The notes below the pieces were generated by a model. The model saw only the letters and a list, made by a program, of their open reading frames with translations, was not told where the DNA came from and searched no databases. Positions 8,707 through 16,253 of a stretch of 35,044 nt of DNA are shown piece by piece. The DNA comes from DTU063 sp001512695 (lineage in GTDB: Bacteria; Bacillota; Thermosediminibacteria; Thermosediminibacterales; Tepidanaerobacteraceae). The translations under genes were made by a program, and so were the position numbers. Location: the NCBI GenBank assembly GCA_049658265.1, contig JBASOM010000118.1, positions 1-35,044 on the forward strand, written 5' to 3'. Each line of letters starts with the position of its first letter. Positions within the stretch are counted from its first letter, which is position 1.

Positions 8707-9496
8707 AAACGGAGAAAGTACAAAAATAAAAAAGAGAATTTTCATTGGACTGCTTGCTGCCAGTGTCCTATTAATTTTTGGAATTATATTGTCGGGCGTT
8801 CTTATTTATTATAATAAGTTTGGTGCCTGGTACCGCTATTTATTGCTCGCTATAATTGCACTCCTTGGCCTATTTATCTTAATTGTCGGCATCGGCCTTG
8901 CAGGAGTCGTAATGACCCTCTTAAATGTTAGGAAATTTTACGGCTTGGAAGGTTTAATGAATGCTTCCCTTAACGTACTGTTTCCATTAGTTTTAGCCTT
9001 GGGTAAAATCCTCCATATACCCAAGGATGTAATCAAGAGCTCCTATATTGAAGTAAACAACAAATTACTTCAAAGCCGTAGCTATAGTATTAAACCGGGG
9101 GATATACTTATTCTGGCGCCTCACTGCCTGCAGAAATGGGATTGTCCGCATAAAATTACTGCCGATGCATCCAATTGCCGGCACTGCGGGCGATGCAACA
9201 TAGATAAATTGTTAAAGATGAGCAATGACTACGGCGTTCATTTAGCAGTAGTAACTGGTGGGACCTTGGCTAGGAAAAAAGTAATTGACACCAAACCTAA
9301 AGCCATAATTGCAATCGCCTGTGAAAGGGACTTGACTGAAGGCATATTAGATACGAACCCTTTGCCGGTGATGGGAGTTATTAACATTAGGCCTGAGGGG
9401 CCCTGTAAAAACACCCAGGTAGATTTGGATAAGGTCACGGAAGCCATTGACTTTTTTATAAATGGGAAGGAGTCAACATCAATTGAAAAGTCCTAG
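8690..9496 (+). CDS. DUF116 membrane protein with cysteine cluster
   Basis: I recognise this as a DUF116 protein, a family of unknown function common in Clostridia beside fmt and rsmB. Residues about 15-85 hold two or three hydrophobic segments (for example FIGLLAASVLLIFGIILSG). The soluble part carries a cysteine- and histidine-rich stretch: APHCLQKWDCPHK, then ASNCRHCGRCN. This looks like a metal or iron-sulfur site; that is inference. A later ACERDLTEG and GPCKNTQ add more cysteines. The start is TTG 8690, 6 nt after a GGGAG, overlapping fmt by 17 bp. The 3' end overlaps rsmB by 14 bp. Coupling with translation genes is suggestive only. Confidence 0.85.
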   Translation: MLTINRNGESTKIKKRIFIGLLAASVLLIFGIILSGVLIYYNKFGAWYRYLLLAIIALLGLFILIVGIGLAGVVMTLLNVRKFYGLEGLMNASLNVLFPLVLALGKILHIPKDVIKSSYIEVNNKLLQSRSYSIKPGDILILAPHCLQKWDCPHKITADASNCRHCGRCNIDKLLKMSNDYGVHLAVVTGGTLARKKVIDTKPKAIIAIACERDLTEGILDTNPLPVMGVINIRPEGPCKNTQVDLDKVTEAIDFFINGKESTSIEKS

Positions 9497-10829
9497 GGAA
9501 ATCGCTGTATCAATACTGGTAAAGACCCAGGCTGGATCATACAGCAATTTACTTTTAAGTCAGTATCTAAATGATAATATTACACAAAAAGATAGGGCAC
9601 TAATTACCCAATTAGTCAATGGAGTTATACAGAACAAACTGTTACTGGATTATATAATGTCACAATTTTCCAAAATAAAATTATCTAAGTTGACTCCCTT
9701 TGTAAAAAACGCCATAAGACTGGGGATATATCAGGTTTATTTTCTTAACCGGGTGCCGGATTTTGCAGCAGTCAACGAGTCGGTAAACCTTGTTAAAAAA
9801 AATGAGGGTCGAAAAGCTGCTAATTTTACCAATGCTGTGCTGAGAAATGTACTTAGGCATAAAGAGATGTTATCCTTTCCTGAAAAAGACAAGGATATAA
9901 CGAAGTATTTATCTGTTTACTATTCATTCCCACCTTGGATGGTAAAGAGATGGCTTGGTCTGTTCGGTGCTGATTTTACAGAAAAGCTGTGTAGGGCTTT
10001 TAATGAGCCGCCGTGCTTGTGTATCAGAGTAAACACTCTCTTGACAAACAGGAATAATTTATTGCAACGATTAAAGGATGAAGGTGTCCATGCCGTCCCC
10101 GGTAAATTTGCAGATGAAGCTATATATATATTACAGTCACCTCCTATTCATCAGTTAAAAAGCTTTGAGGATGGCCTTTTTACCGTGCAGGATGAAAGTT
10201 CCATAATTGCCTCCTTGGCGGTAGATCCTAAAGCTAATGAACAGGTTCTCGATGTGGCTGCTGCCCCTGGTGGTAAAAGCACTCACATGGCTGCCCTTAT
10301 GCAAAATCAAGGGACAATTGTATCATGGGATATTCATCCCCACAGAGTAAAACTTATAGAAGAGAATGCCAGTCGATTAAAAGCCAGCATTGTGAAAACA
10401 CGAGTAAAAGACGCAAAAATTCTCGACGAGACAATGATGGGTAGCTTCGATAGGGTCTTGATAGATGCTCCCTGTTCCGGACTCGGAGTTATCCGCAGAA
10501 AACCTGATATAAAATGGTCAAAAAAGCCTGATGATATAAAAGCGTTAAGAAATGAACAGGAGCATATTATTTTTGTCTGTTCTAAATATGTAAAGCCAGG
10601 CGGAGTTTTGGTTTATAGCACATGTAGTATAGAACCAAAAGAAAATGAAGAGCTTGTCGAAGACTTTTTAGCAAAAAACCAAGAATTTGCTTACGATGAT
10701 TTGAGGAAGTCTTTGCCTGAAATGCTTCATGATGAACTAAAAAGTCCTTACGGATATATTACTTTGTACCCGCATATTCACGGCACAGACGGCTTTTTTG
10801 TGGCCCGTCTAAAGAGGCTAAAAACTTGA
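9483..10829 (+). CDS. rsmB: 16S rRNA (cytosine-967-C5)-methyltransferase RsmB
   Basis: Methylates C967 of 16S rRNA with S-adenosylmethionine. The N-terminal NusB-like domain occupies about residues 1-130. The SAM-binding loop is DVAAAPGGKSTH, and the two catalytic cysteines are Cys331 (DAPCSGLG) and Cys381 (YSTCSIEPKENEE), the pair expected of the RsmB/NSUN family. At 448 aa the length matches B. subtilis RsmB closely. The start is TTG 9483 after AAGGAG; the in-frame ATG at 9462 lacks an SD. Overlaps DUF116 by 14 bp. Confidence 0.95.
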   Translation: MKSPREIAVSILVKTQAGSYSNLLLSQYLNDNITQKDRALITQLVNGVIQNKLLLDYIMSQFSKIKLSKLTPFVKNAIRLGIYQVYFLNRVPDFAAVNESVNLVKKNEGRKAANFTNAVLRNVLRHKEMLSFPEKDKDITKYLSVYYSFPPWMVKRWLGLFGADFTEKLCRAFNEPPCLCIRVNTLLTNRNNLLQRLKDEGVHAVPGKFADEAIYILQSPPIHQLKSFEDGLFTVQDESSIIASLAVDPKANEQVLDVAAAPGGKSTHMAALMQNQGTIVSWDIHPHRVKLIEENASRLKASIVKTRVKDAKILDETMMGSFDRVLIDAPCSGLGVIRRKPDIKWSKKPDDIKALRNEQEHIIFVCSKYVKPGGVLVYSTCSIEPKENEELVEDFLAKNQEFAYDDLRKSLPEMLHDELKSPYGYITLYPHIHGTDGFFVARLKRLKT

Positions 10830-10840
10830 GGGGATGCCAA

Positions 10841-11872
10841 GTGAGCAAAACTAATTTGAAGAGTTTAACACTAAATCAATTGGAAGAATTTATGAAGCAA
10901 ATAGCTGAGCCAACATATAGGGCAAAACAGGTTTTCAAGTGGATATACAAAGGGGAAACCCAGTTTGAAAAGATGACGGATTTGCCGAGAAATTTAATCA
11001 AAAAACTCAACGAACGTGCTTATATAAGCATAATTGGTAAGTATAAAAAACATGAATCCACATTGGACGGAACTATTAAGTACGTATTTTTACTGGAAGA
11101 CGGGAACATGGTAGAAAGTGTAAAGATGATGTACTCCTATGGAATCACCGCATGCATTTCGAGCCAGGTAGGGTGTCCCATGGGGTGTACTTTTTGTGCA
11201 TCAGCGGAAGGAGGAATGGTGAGGAATTTAACCTGGTGGGAAATGGCAGATGAAATCCTCGCCATAGAGAGGGATTCCGGGGATAAAGTAAGTAGAGTTG
11301 TTGTAATGGGAAGTGGGGAGCCCCTCTTAAACTATGATGAGTTGATACGGTTTTTAAATGTATTGCACAATCCAAATGCTTTTAACATGAGTTTCAGAAG
11401 AATTACCGTATCTACTTGTGGGATAGTACCTGAGATCTACCGTCTAGCCGATGAGGGCATTCCCATTACCCTTGCCGTTTCCCTTCACGCTCCCAATGAT
11501 GAAATCAGAAGTTCCTTGATGCCTATTAATCGGAGATATCCAATTTTGCAATTGTTAGATGCCTGCAAATATTATATAATGAAGACAAATAGGCGCATAA
11601 CTTTTGAATACGCTTTGATATCCGGAATCAATGATGATGAAAAATGCGCGCATGAACTCTCAAACTTACTAAGGGATATGCTATGCCATGTAAATCTAAT
11701 ACCACTAAATCCGGTTAAGGGGAAAACTTTTAAGAGAAGCAAGCCCTCCCAGGTTCGCAGGTTTGAAAAAATTCTATCAGCCAACGGTATATCTGCAACG
11801 GTTCGTAGGGAATTAGGCAGTGATATACAAGCTGCCTGTGGTCAACTGAGGCGAAGTCTATTGATGAGGTGA
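10841..11872 (+). CDS. rlmN: 23S rRNA (A2503-C2) methyltransferase RlmN (radical SAM)
   Basis: Radical-SAM enzyme that methylates C2 of A2503 in 23S rRNA and of A37 in some tRNAs. The cluster-binding motif is CPMGCTFC with Cys112, Cys116 and Cys119. The mechanistic cysteines matching E. coli Cys118 and Cys355 are Cys105 (ACISSQ) and Cys333 (QAACGQL). SAM-contact motifs include VVMGSGEPLLNYD. At 343 aa it is a normal length. The start is GTG 10841, 7 nt after GAGGGG; a TTG at 10826 overlapping the rsmB stop is in frame but badly spaced. Confidence 0.96.
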   Translation: MSKTNLKSLTLNQLEEFMKQIAEPTYRAKQVFKWIYKGETQFEKMTDLPRNLIKKLNERAYISIIGKYKKHESTLDGTIKYVFLLEDGNMVESVKMMYSYGITACISSQVGCPMGCTFCASAEGGMVRNLTWWEMADEILAIERDSGDKVSRVVVMGSGEPLLNYDELIRFLNVLHNPNAFNMSFRRITVSTCGIVPEIYRLADEGIPITLAVSLHAPNDEIRSSLMPINRRYPILQLLDACKYYIMKTNRRITFEYALISGINDDEKCAHELSNLLRDMLCHVNLIPLNPVKGKTFKRSKPSQVRRFEKILSANGISATVRRELGSDIQAACGQLRRSLLMR

Positions 11873-11876
11873 AACC

Positions 11877-12632
11877 ATGATAGGAGTAATTAAAACCGAT
11901 GTGGGGAAAGTTAGAGCCAACAATGAAGATGCATATTATTTTCCCCTGAAAAGGGGAAACTCTCCCGAACTCTATATTGTTGCTGACGGTATGGGAGGTC
12001 ACTTCGGAGGAGAAATAGCCAGTGAAATTGCCGTAAATGAGGTCTCATCATACATTAACAGCAATCTATCTCCTGATTCCGATGATCAAAAAGTAAAAGG
12101 TATTATAGAATCTGCTATAATTAGCGCCAACAATAAAATTCTTTCTTATGCATCAGAGAACAATGTGCTTTCAGGCATGGGGACCACTATTACTATGGCC
12201 CTGTTTCATAACGGCAGCTTGTACATAGGGCATGTAGGCGACAGCAGGGCATACAGAATAAGAGATAATAACATTGAACAGTTGACCAGGGATCACTCTC
12301 TCGTATGGCAAATGGCTGAAGAGGGCCGCATTACCATGGAAGAGGCTGAAAGTCACCCGTTGAAAAATATCATCACAAAAGCCCTGGGCGCCGATGAAAG
12401 AATAGAACCGGATATAATGGAGTTTGATTTAAAAGATAATGATATAATCATTTTATGTAGCGACGGTTTAACTACTATGCTGGACAATGACATTATAAAG
12501 AGCATTGCCTCTAGTTTTGAACCTGAAGAGGCAGCTGTAAAACTTATTGATAAAGCAAATTCAAAGGGCGGTCTAGACAATATTACGGTTGGAATAATTA
12601 AAGTGGGCGAAGTGGGGATGAGAGAAACATGA
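11877..12632 (+). CDS. stp: PP2C-type serine/threonine protein phosphatase (PrpC/Stp)
   Basis: Mn-dependent cytoplasmic phosphatase that reverses phosphorylation by the adjacent PASTA kinase. The PP2C motifs are all present: TDVGKVRANNEDAYY (Asp8, Arg13, Glu17, Asp18), VADGMGGHFGGE (Asp37, Gly38), GMGTTITM, HVGDSRAYRI, CSDGLTTMLDN and LDNITVGII. At 251 aa it has no extra domains. The start ATG follows GAGGTGAAACC. The stop codon overlaps the prkC start (ATGA), a standard arrangement of this phosphatase-kinase pair. Confidence 0.95.
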   Translation: MIGVIKTDVGKVRANNEDAYYFPLKRGNSPELYIVADGMGGHFGGEIASEIAVNEVSSYINSNLSPDSDDQKVKGIIESAIISANNKILSYASENNVLSGMGTTITMALFHNGSLYIGHVGDSRAYRIRDNNIEQLTRDHSLVWQMAEEGRITMEEAESHPLKNIITKALGADERIEPDIMEFDLKDNDIIILCSDGLTTMLDNDIIKSIASSFEPEEAAVKLIDKANSKGGLDNITVGIIKVGEVGMRET

Positions 12633-14494
12633 TAGGCAAAATCTTGGGAAACAGATACCAAATTTTGGAGAAAGTCAGCGGCGGAGGCATGGCTTTCGTT
12701 TATAAAGCACGATGCAATCTGCTCAATAGAATTGTTGCGATAAAGATTTTAAAACCGGAATTTGCTGAGGATGAAGATTTCGTTAGGCGCTTTAGAATGG
12801 AGGCCCAAGCGGCAGCTAGTCTGTCACATCCAAATATTGTTGGGATTTATGATGTGGGGCAGGAGGACGGGCTGTATTATATAGTGATGGAATACGTTGA
12901 AGGCAATACCTTAAAAGATTTGATAAGGCAAGAAGCTCCCCTTCCCGTTACAGAAGTTATCGAAGTTGGCATTCAAATTTGCGAAGCCTTGGACTGTGCT
13001 CACAAAAATATGATAGTTCACAGGGATATTAAATCCCAAAATATCATGATAACAGCAGACGGCAGAGTTAAAGTGACTGATTTCGGAATCGCTCGTGCTA
13101 CGGGAGGAACCACTATTACTAATACAGGCAATGTTTTTGGTTCGGTTCAATATTTCTCGCCGGAGCAAGCTAGAAGTGACAAGGTGGATGAGCGTTCAGA
13201 TCTGTACTCTGTTGGCATCGTGCTGTATGAAGCGTTTACGGGAAGATTGCCCTTTAATGGTGAGACTCCTGTATCCATAGCACTAAAGCAGATTCAGGAA
13301 AAGCCCGAACCAATTTCAAATATACTTCCTGGCTTTCCTCAGCAGCTGGAAACAATAGTTCAAAAATGTTTGGCAAAATCCCCTGAAGATAGATATCAAA
13401 GTGCCGAGGAATTGAAAAAGGATTTAAGGAAGGCTTTGTCAAGTCCTGAAGTAATCAGTTATAAACCTGAAAATCTGGAGCACACATTGGTACTTGATAG
13501 TATTACACAAGATAAATCTGATAAAAATGTTGCCAATTCTATTTCTAAGGTGAGAAGGCCGAGGAACATTTTAAGGGGTATAGGCATCGCTGCTCTCTTT
13601 GTGATCCTCTTTGGTGTGTTTTCTTATCTTGGAGCAATAGTGGCGAGAAAATATTTTGAGGTACCCGAAACGGTTGTACCAAATGTCGTTGGCATGCAAG
13701 AGGAAGAGGCTATACAATTATTAAAAGAGAGAAATCTTGACTATAATATATTGGACAGAGTTTTTGATGTTGCTCCGGCAGGCCAGGTAATAGACCAGGA
13801 CCCAAAAGGAAGTCAAAGGGTAAAAACCAACAGGCCTCCGGTTGATTTAATAATTAGCAAAGGGCCAAGAGCCAGTACAGTTCCCAACATAATTGGTATA
13901 ACCGAGCAGGAAGGAATTGCCTTATTACAAAATAGCGGCTTTGAGCCGGGGCGTATTATTCGCCAGTACTCTGATGAAGTGCCGGAAGGAATCATAATGG
14001 ATCAAAATCCTCGGGCAGATCTTACTCTTTCTGAGGGCGAAATGATTAACTTTACCGTTAGTTTAGGGCCGGAGCTGCTAGATGTGCCCAATTTAGTCGG
14101 AAAGACCTTAGAGGAAGCTGAAAATGAGTTAAAAAAATTAAATATAAGATATAATGTTACCGAGAGAGCCGATGAGGCTCCCAAGGATACGGTAATAGAG
14201 CAAAGTCCTAAGCCATATGAAGCTATGGAACCCGGAACTGTAGTTAACCTTGTAATCAGTAGCGGCCCTGCTCAACCGAAGAGAATCGTGATAGAGCCCA
14301 TACTTCTGCCATCAGAGCCTTCGGAGATAACGGTAAAAGTGGTTGTCTCAGATGATTTAGGTGATAAGCGTACCGTGTACTTTGAGAAGCATTCTCCTGA
14401 AGACAGCCCCTTAAGCATTCCCGTGGAAGGTGTGGGCAATATGGAAGTAGAAGTATGGTTAAATGATATGCTCTATTTTAAAGGTAACGGATAA
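12629..14494 (+). CDS. prkC: PASTA-domain serine/threonine protein kinase (PrkC)
   Basis: Membrane kinase that senses muropeptides or lipid II through external PASTA repeats. In spore formers it links cell-wall fragments to growth and germination. The 621-aa protein has a Gly-rich loop (SGGGMAFVYKA), catalytic Lys39, HRD at 131-133, DFG at 151-153 and a Thr-rich activation loop (TTITNT, 161-166). A transmembrane helix lies at about 316-338. Three PASTA repeats begin at VPNVVGM, VPNIIGI and VPNLVGK. A C-terminal domain of roughly 70 residues resembles the Ig-like end of B. subtilis PrkC. The start overlaps the stp stop. Confidence 0.96.
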   Translation: MIGKILGNRYQILEKVSGGGMAFVYKARCNLLNRIVAIKILKPEFAEDEDFVRRFRMEAQAAASLSHPNIVGIYDVGQEDGLYYIVMEYVEGNTLKDLIRQEAPLPVTEVIEVGIQICEALDCAHKNMIVHRDIKSQNIMITADGRVKVTDFGIARATGGTTITNTGNVFGSVQYFSPEQARSDKVDERSDLYSVGIVLYEAFTGRLPFNGETPVSIALKQIQEKPEPISNILPGFPQQLETIVQKCLAKSPEDRYQSAEELKKDLRKALSSPEVISYKPENLEHTLVLDSITQDKSDKNVANSISKVRRPRNILRGIGIAALFVILFGVFSYLGAIVARKYFEVPETVVPNVVGMQEEEAIQLLKERNLDYNILDRVFDVAPAGQVIDQDPKGSQRVKTNRPPVDLIISKGPRASTVPNIIGITEQEGIALLQNSGFEPGRIIRQYSDEVPEGIIMDQNPRADLTLSEGEMINFTVSLGPELLDVPNLVGKTLEEAENELKKLNIRYNVTERADEAPKDTVIEQSPKPYEAMEPGTVVNLVISSGPAQPKRIVIEPILLPSEPSEITVKVVVSDDLGDKRTVYFEKHSPEDSPLSIPVEGVGNMEVEVWLNDMLYFKGNG

Positions 14495-14518
14495 ATCTAT
14501 TTAAAGAAAGAGGTTATA

Positions 14519-15172
14519 TTGGTGGTTAAAGTTGCACCTTCGATTTTATCTGCTGATTTTAGTCGTTTAGCTGAAGAAGTGAAGCGAGTGGAACAAGGCG
14601 GTGCTGACCTTTTGCACATAGATGTGATGGACGGTCATTTTGTGCCGAACATTACCTTTGGTCCTGCGGTAATAGCGTCTATCAAAGGGAAGACTAAGCT
14701 TCCCTTTGATGTTCACCTTATGATTGAAGAACCTGAAAAATACTTAAATGATTTTATAAGGGCAGGTGCTGATATACTTACCGTCCATGCGGAATCAACC
14801 GTACATCTGCATCGATTGGTAAGCCATATTAAAAGTCAGGGAATTAAGCCGGGAGTTGCCCTAAACCCCTCTACTCCTTTAGATGCCATAAAATACGTCC
14901 TTGATGATATAGACCTGGTTCTCATTATGAGTGTAAATCCAGGCTTTGGCGGTCAAAAGTTCATCCCCCGAATCCTTGACAAGATATCGGAATTGAGGTC
15001 CATTGTAGAGCAAAATCAATACGATATTTTGATTGAAGTGGATGGAGGAATAAATGAGGATAATGCATCTGAAATAATAGATGCAGGAGCAGATATACTA
15101 GTAGCAGGGTCTGCCATTTACGAATCTCCAAATCCCGAAGATGTAATAAAGAGATTAAAAAACAATAATTAA
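14519..15172 (+). CDS. rpe: Ribulose-phosphate 3-epimerase
   Basis: Interconverts ribulose 5-phosphate and xylulose 5-phosphate in the pentose phosphate pathway. The TIM-barrel motifs are clear: APSILSADFSRL, LHIDVMDGHFVPNITFG, FDVHLMIEEPE, MSVNPGFGGQKF and EVDGGINEDNA. At 217 aa it is the usual size. The start is TTG 14519 or GTG 14522, both behind AAAGAGG; GTG has slightly better spacing. It follows prkC by 24 bp. In B. subtilis and many Clostridia rsgA lies between these two genes; here it does not. Confidence 0.95.
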   Translation: MVVKVAPSILSADFSRLAEEVKRVEQGGADLLHIDVMDGHFVPNITFGPAVIASIKGKTKLPFDVHLMIEEPEKYLNDFIRAGADILTVHAESTVHLHRLVSHIKSQGIKPGVALNPSTPLDAIKYVLDDIDLVLIMSVNPGFGGQKFIPRILDKISELRSIVEQNQYDILIEVDGGINEDNASEIIDAGADILVAGSAIYESPNPEDVIKRLKNNN

Positions 15173-15227
15173 TCATTGTTTGGTATCAGAAACACTTTAT
15201 GCTGAATATAATAAAATAACCGGGATT

Positions 15228-15251
15228 TTTGCCAGCGGGGGGGGTGGCAAA
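15228..15251 (+). promoter_or_regulatory. Hairpin presenting a poly-G Shine-Dalgarno before the small membrane gene
   Basis: TTTGCCA (15228-15234) pairs perfectly with TGGCAAA (15245-15251). The 10-nt loop contains eight consecutive G (15237-15244), and the GTG start codon follows directly at 15252. The only SD-like sequence is that G-run plus the following TGG, so folding could control initiation. An AATATAAT at 15205-15212 upstream matches the sigma-E -10 consensus in six of eight positions, but I see no good -35. Confidence 0.5.
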
Positions 15252-15410
15252 GTGTGGAAGCGCCTTAATATCAAGCAGATACTGGGCATAGCCGCTACTA
15301 TTACTGGCATAGCGGTATTAATTGTGGGACTGCCATCGTGGATGTGGTTCTTAGCTGCAGGAGCTTCCTTGATCTGGTGTGGGTGGATGCTGTTTACCAC
15401 TAAATGGTGA
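15252..15410 (+). CDS. Small membrane protein, 52 aa, upstream of spoVM
   Basis: I do not recognise this gene. From GTG 15252 it encodes 52 residues: a basic start (MWKRLNIKQ), one hydrophobic stretch ILGIAATITGIAVLIVG, a short turn LPSW, a second stretch MWFLAAGASLIWCGWMLF, and TTKW at the end. This looks like a two-helix hairpin membrane protein, rich in Trp. An open frame extends back to 15180, but no SD supports that start. It lies 13 bp before spoVM, in the place where thiN often sits, so co-expression with spoVM is plausible. A sporulation role is inference from position only. Confidence 0.6.
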   Translation: MWKRLNIKQILGIAATITGIAVLIVGLPSWMWFLAAGASLIWCGWMLFTTKW

Positions 15411-15423
15411 AAGGGGTAGGTTA

Positions 15424-15507
15424 ATGCGGATATATGTATTGAAACTCCCGAAAACCCTTGGTAAATTCGTTAAAGCAATACTGGGGCTCTTTGGTCAAAA
15501 TAATTAA
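15424..15507 (+). CDS. spoVM: Stage V sporulation protein M (27 aa)
   Basis: SpoVM is an amphipathic helical peptide, made in the mother cell, that recognises the convex forespore membrane and anchors the coat ATPase SpoIVA. The ORF reads MRIYVLKLPKTLG and ends LGLFGQNN. It aligns without gaps to my recollection of B. subtilis SpoVM (KLPKFLGGIVRAMLGSF core), keeping the functionally important Pro9 and the basic and hydrophobic faces. An AAGGGG SD lies 8 nt upstream of the ATG. Position between the rpe region and convergent rpmB is exactly as in B. subtilis. Its small size makes it easy to miss. Confidence 0.93.
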   Translation: MRIYVLKLPKTLGKFVKAILGLFGQNN

Positions 15508-15540
15508 AAAAGCGTGCTACTTGGCACGCTAATTTTTATT
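15505..15540. terminator. Bidirectional terminator between spoVM and rpmB
   Basis: AGCGTGC (15511-15517) pairs with GCACGCT (15524-15530) around a 6-nt loop. A-rich sequence lies on the left and T-rich on the right, so each strand ends in a U-tract. It closes the plus-strand operon after spoVM and the minus-strand rpmB gene, whose stop codon lies inside the right arm region. Confidence 0.85.
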
Positions 15541-15724
15541 GCGCACGCTTAACTTTCCCCGAACGTAGGCAGCCGGTGCATACCTTGATGCGCTTTATAT
15601 GTCCATCCACATCAGCTTTAACCCTGCGAATATTTGGAGCCCATGTGCGCTTGGTTCTTATGTGGGAATGGCTAATTTTCATGCCTCTCCTGGGAAACTT
15701 GCCGCAAATTTCGCACTTTGCCAT
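15536..15724 (-). CDS. rpmB: 50S ribosomal protein L28
   Basis: A 62-aa ribosomal protein of the large subunit. It starts MAKCEICGKFPRRGMKISHSH and ends VCTGCLRSGKVKRAQ. Two CxxC pairs make it the zinc-binding (C+) form of L28. The ATG at 15724 has a GAGGAGG SD; the open frame upstream of it is not coding. It is a lone minus-strand gene between spoVM and asp23, as in B. subtilis, with its own promoter and a shared terminator. Confidence 0.96.
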   Translation of the reverse strand: MAKCEICGKFPRRGMKISHSHIRTKRTWAPNIRRVKADVDGHIKRIKVCTGCLRSGKVKRAQ

Positions 15725-15755
15725 TATTGCACCTCCTCTTTCATGTGACAAAAGT

Positions 15756-15784
15756 ATTTTATCACATAAGTAAGGCAACTTCAA
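15756..15784 (-). promoter_or_regulatory. Sigma-A promoter of rpmB
   Basis: On the minus strand: TTGAAG, a 17-nt spacer, and TAAAAT preceded by the extended element TGA. The leader to the ATG is about 25 nt. It matches the strong expression expected of a ribosomal protein gene. Confidence 0.75.
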
Positions 15785-15835
15785 CAAAGAAAAGTCGGCT
15801 TTTCTACTTTTATATGAAAAAAACAAAAAATGTAT

Positions 15836-15841
15836 TATAAT
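15836..15841 (+). promoter_or_regulatory. Candidate -10 element for asp23-fakA-recG
   Basis: A perfect TATAAT about 38 nt upstream of the asp23 start codon. The -35 region (around 15812-15818) is poor, so this is a partial match. It is the only good -10 between divergent rpmB and asp23 on the plus strand. Confidence 0.45.
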
Positions 15842-15878
15842 GTATATAAACATTTTTACCTTGAAGGGAGGAAACCCG

Positions 15879-16232
15879 TTGAAGAATATAATAAAAAACT
15901 CTCTTGGTGAAATACAAATATCTAAAGAGGTAATAGCTACAATTGCAGGAAATGCTGCCATGGAATGCTACGGCTTGGTAGGAATGGCCTCAAGAAAAAT
16001 AAGTGATGGCATAACTGAACTTTTGGGTCGTGAAAACATAGCAAGGGGCGTAGAGGTTAAGATAAGCGAAGATATGCTTACCGTCGACCTTTATATAATA
16101 GTACAGTATGGCACAAAAATACACGAGGTTGCCCATAACGTAATTGAAAAGGTTAACTTTGTATTGAAAAACACATTAGGTTTTAACCCGGATAAAGTAA
16201 ATGTAATAGTTCACGGAGTTAGGACAAAGTAA
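15879..16232 (+). CDS. Asp23/Gls24 family envelope-stress protein (DUF322)
   Basis: Member of the Asp23 family (YloU type), small proteins linked to cell-envelope stress and often paired with fakA. The 117 residues show the family pattern: GEIQISKEVIATIAGNAAME, CYGLVGMASRK, then VDLYIIVQYGTKIHEVAHNV. There is no membrane segment, so it is probably cytoplasmic and may be tethered through a partner. The start is TTG 15879, 7 nt after AAGGGAGG; the in-frame ATG at 15840 overlaps the promoter -10 and lacks an SD. fakA follows after 21 bp. Confidence 0.9.
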   Translation: MKNIIKNSLGEIQISKEVIATIAGNAAMECYGLVGMASRKISDGITELLGRENIARGVEVKISEDMLTVDLYIIVQYGTKIHEVAHNVIEKVNFVLKNTLGFNPDKVNVIVHGVRTK

Positions 16233-16253
16233 GTAATAGGGAGGTTTTCAGGG

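Noticed and set aside
15160..15181. AAACAAT/ATTGTTT hairpin at the end of rpe as a terminator
   Set aside because: Only seven AT-rich pairs with an 8-nt loop and no U-tract; too weak.
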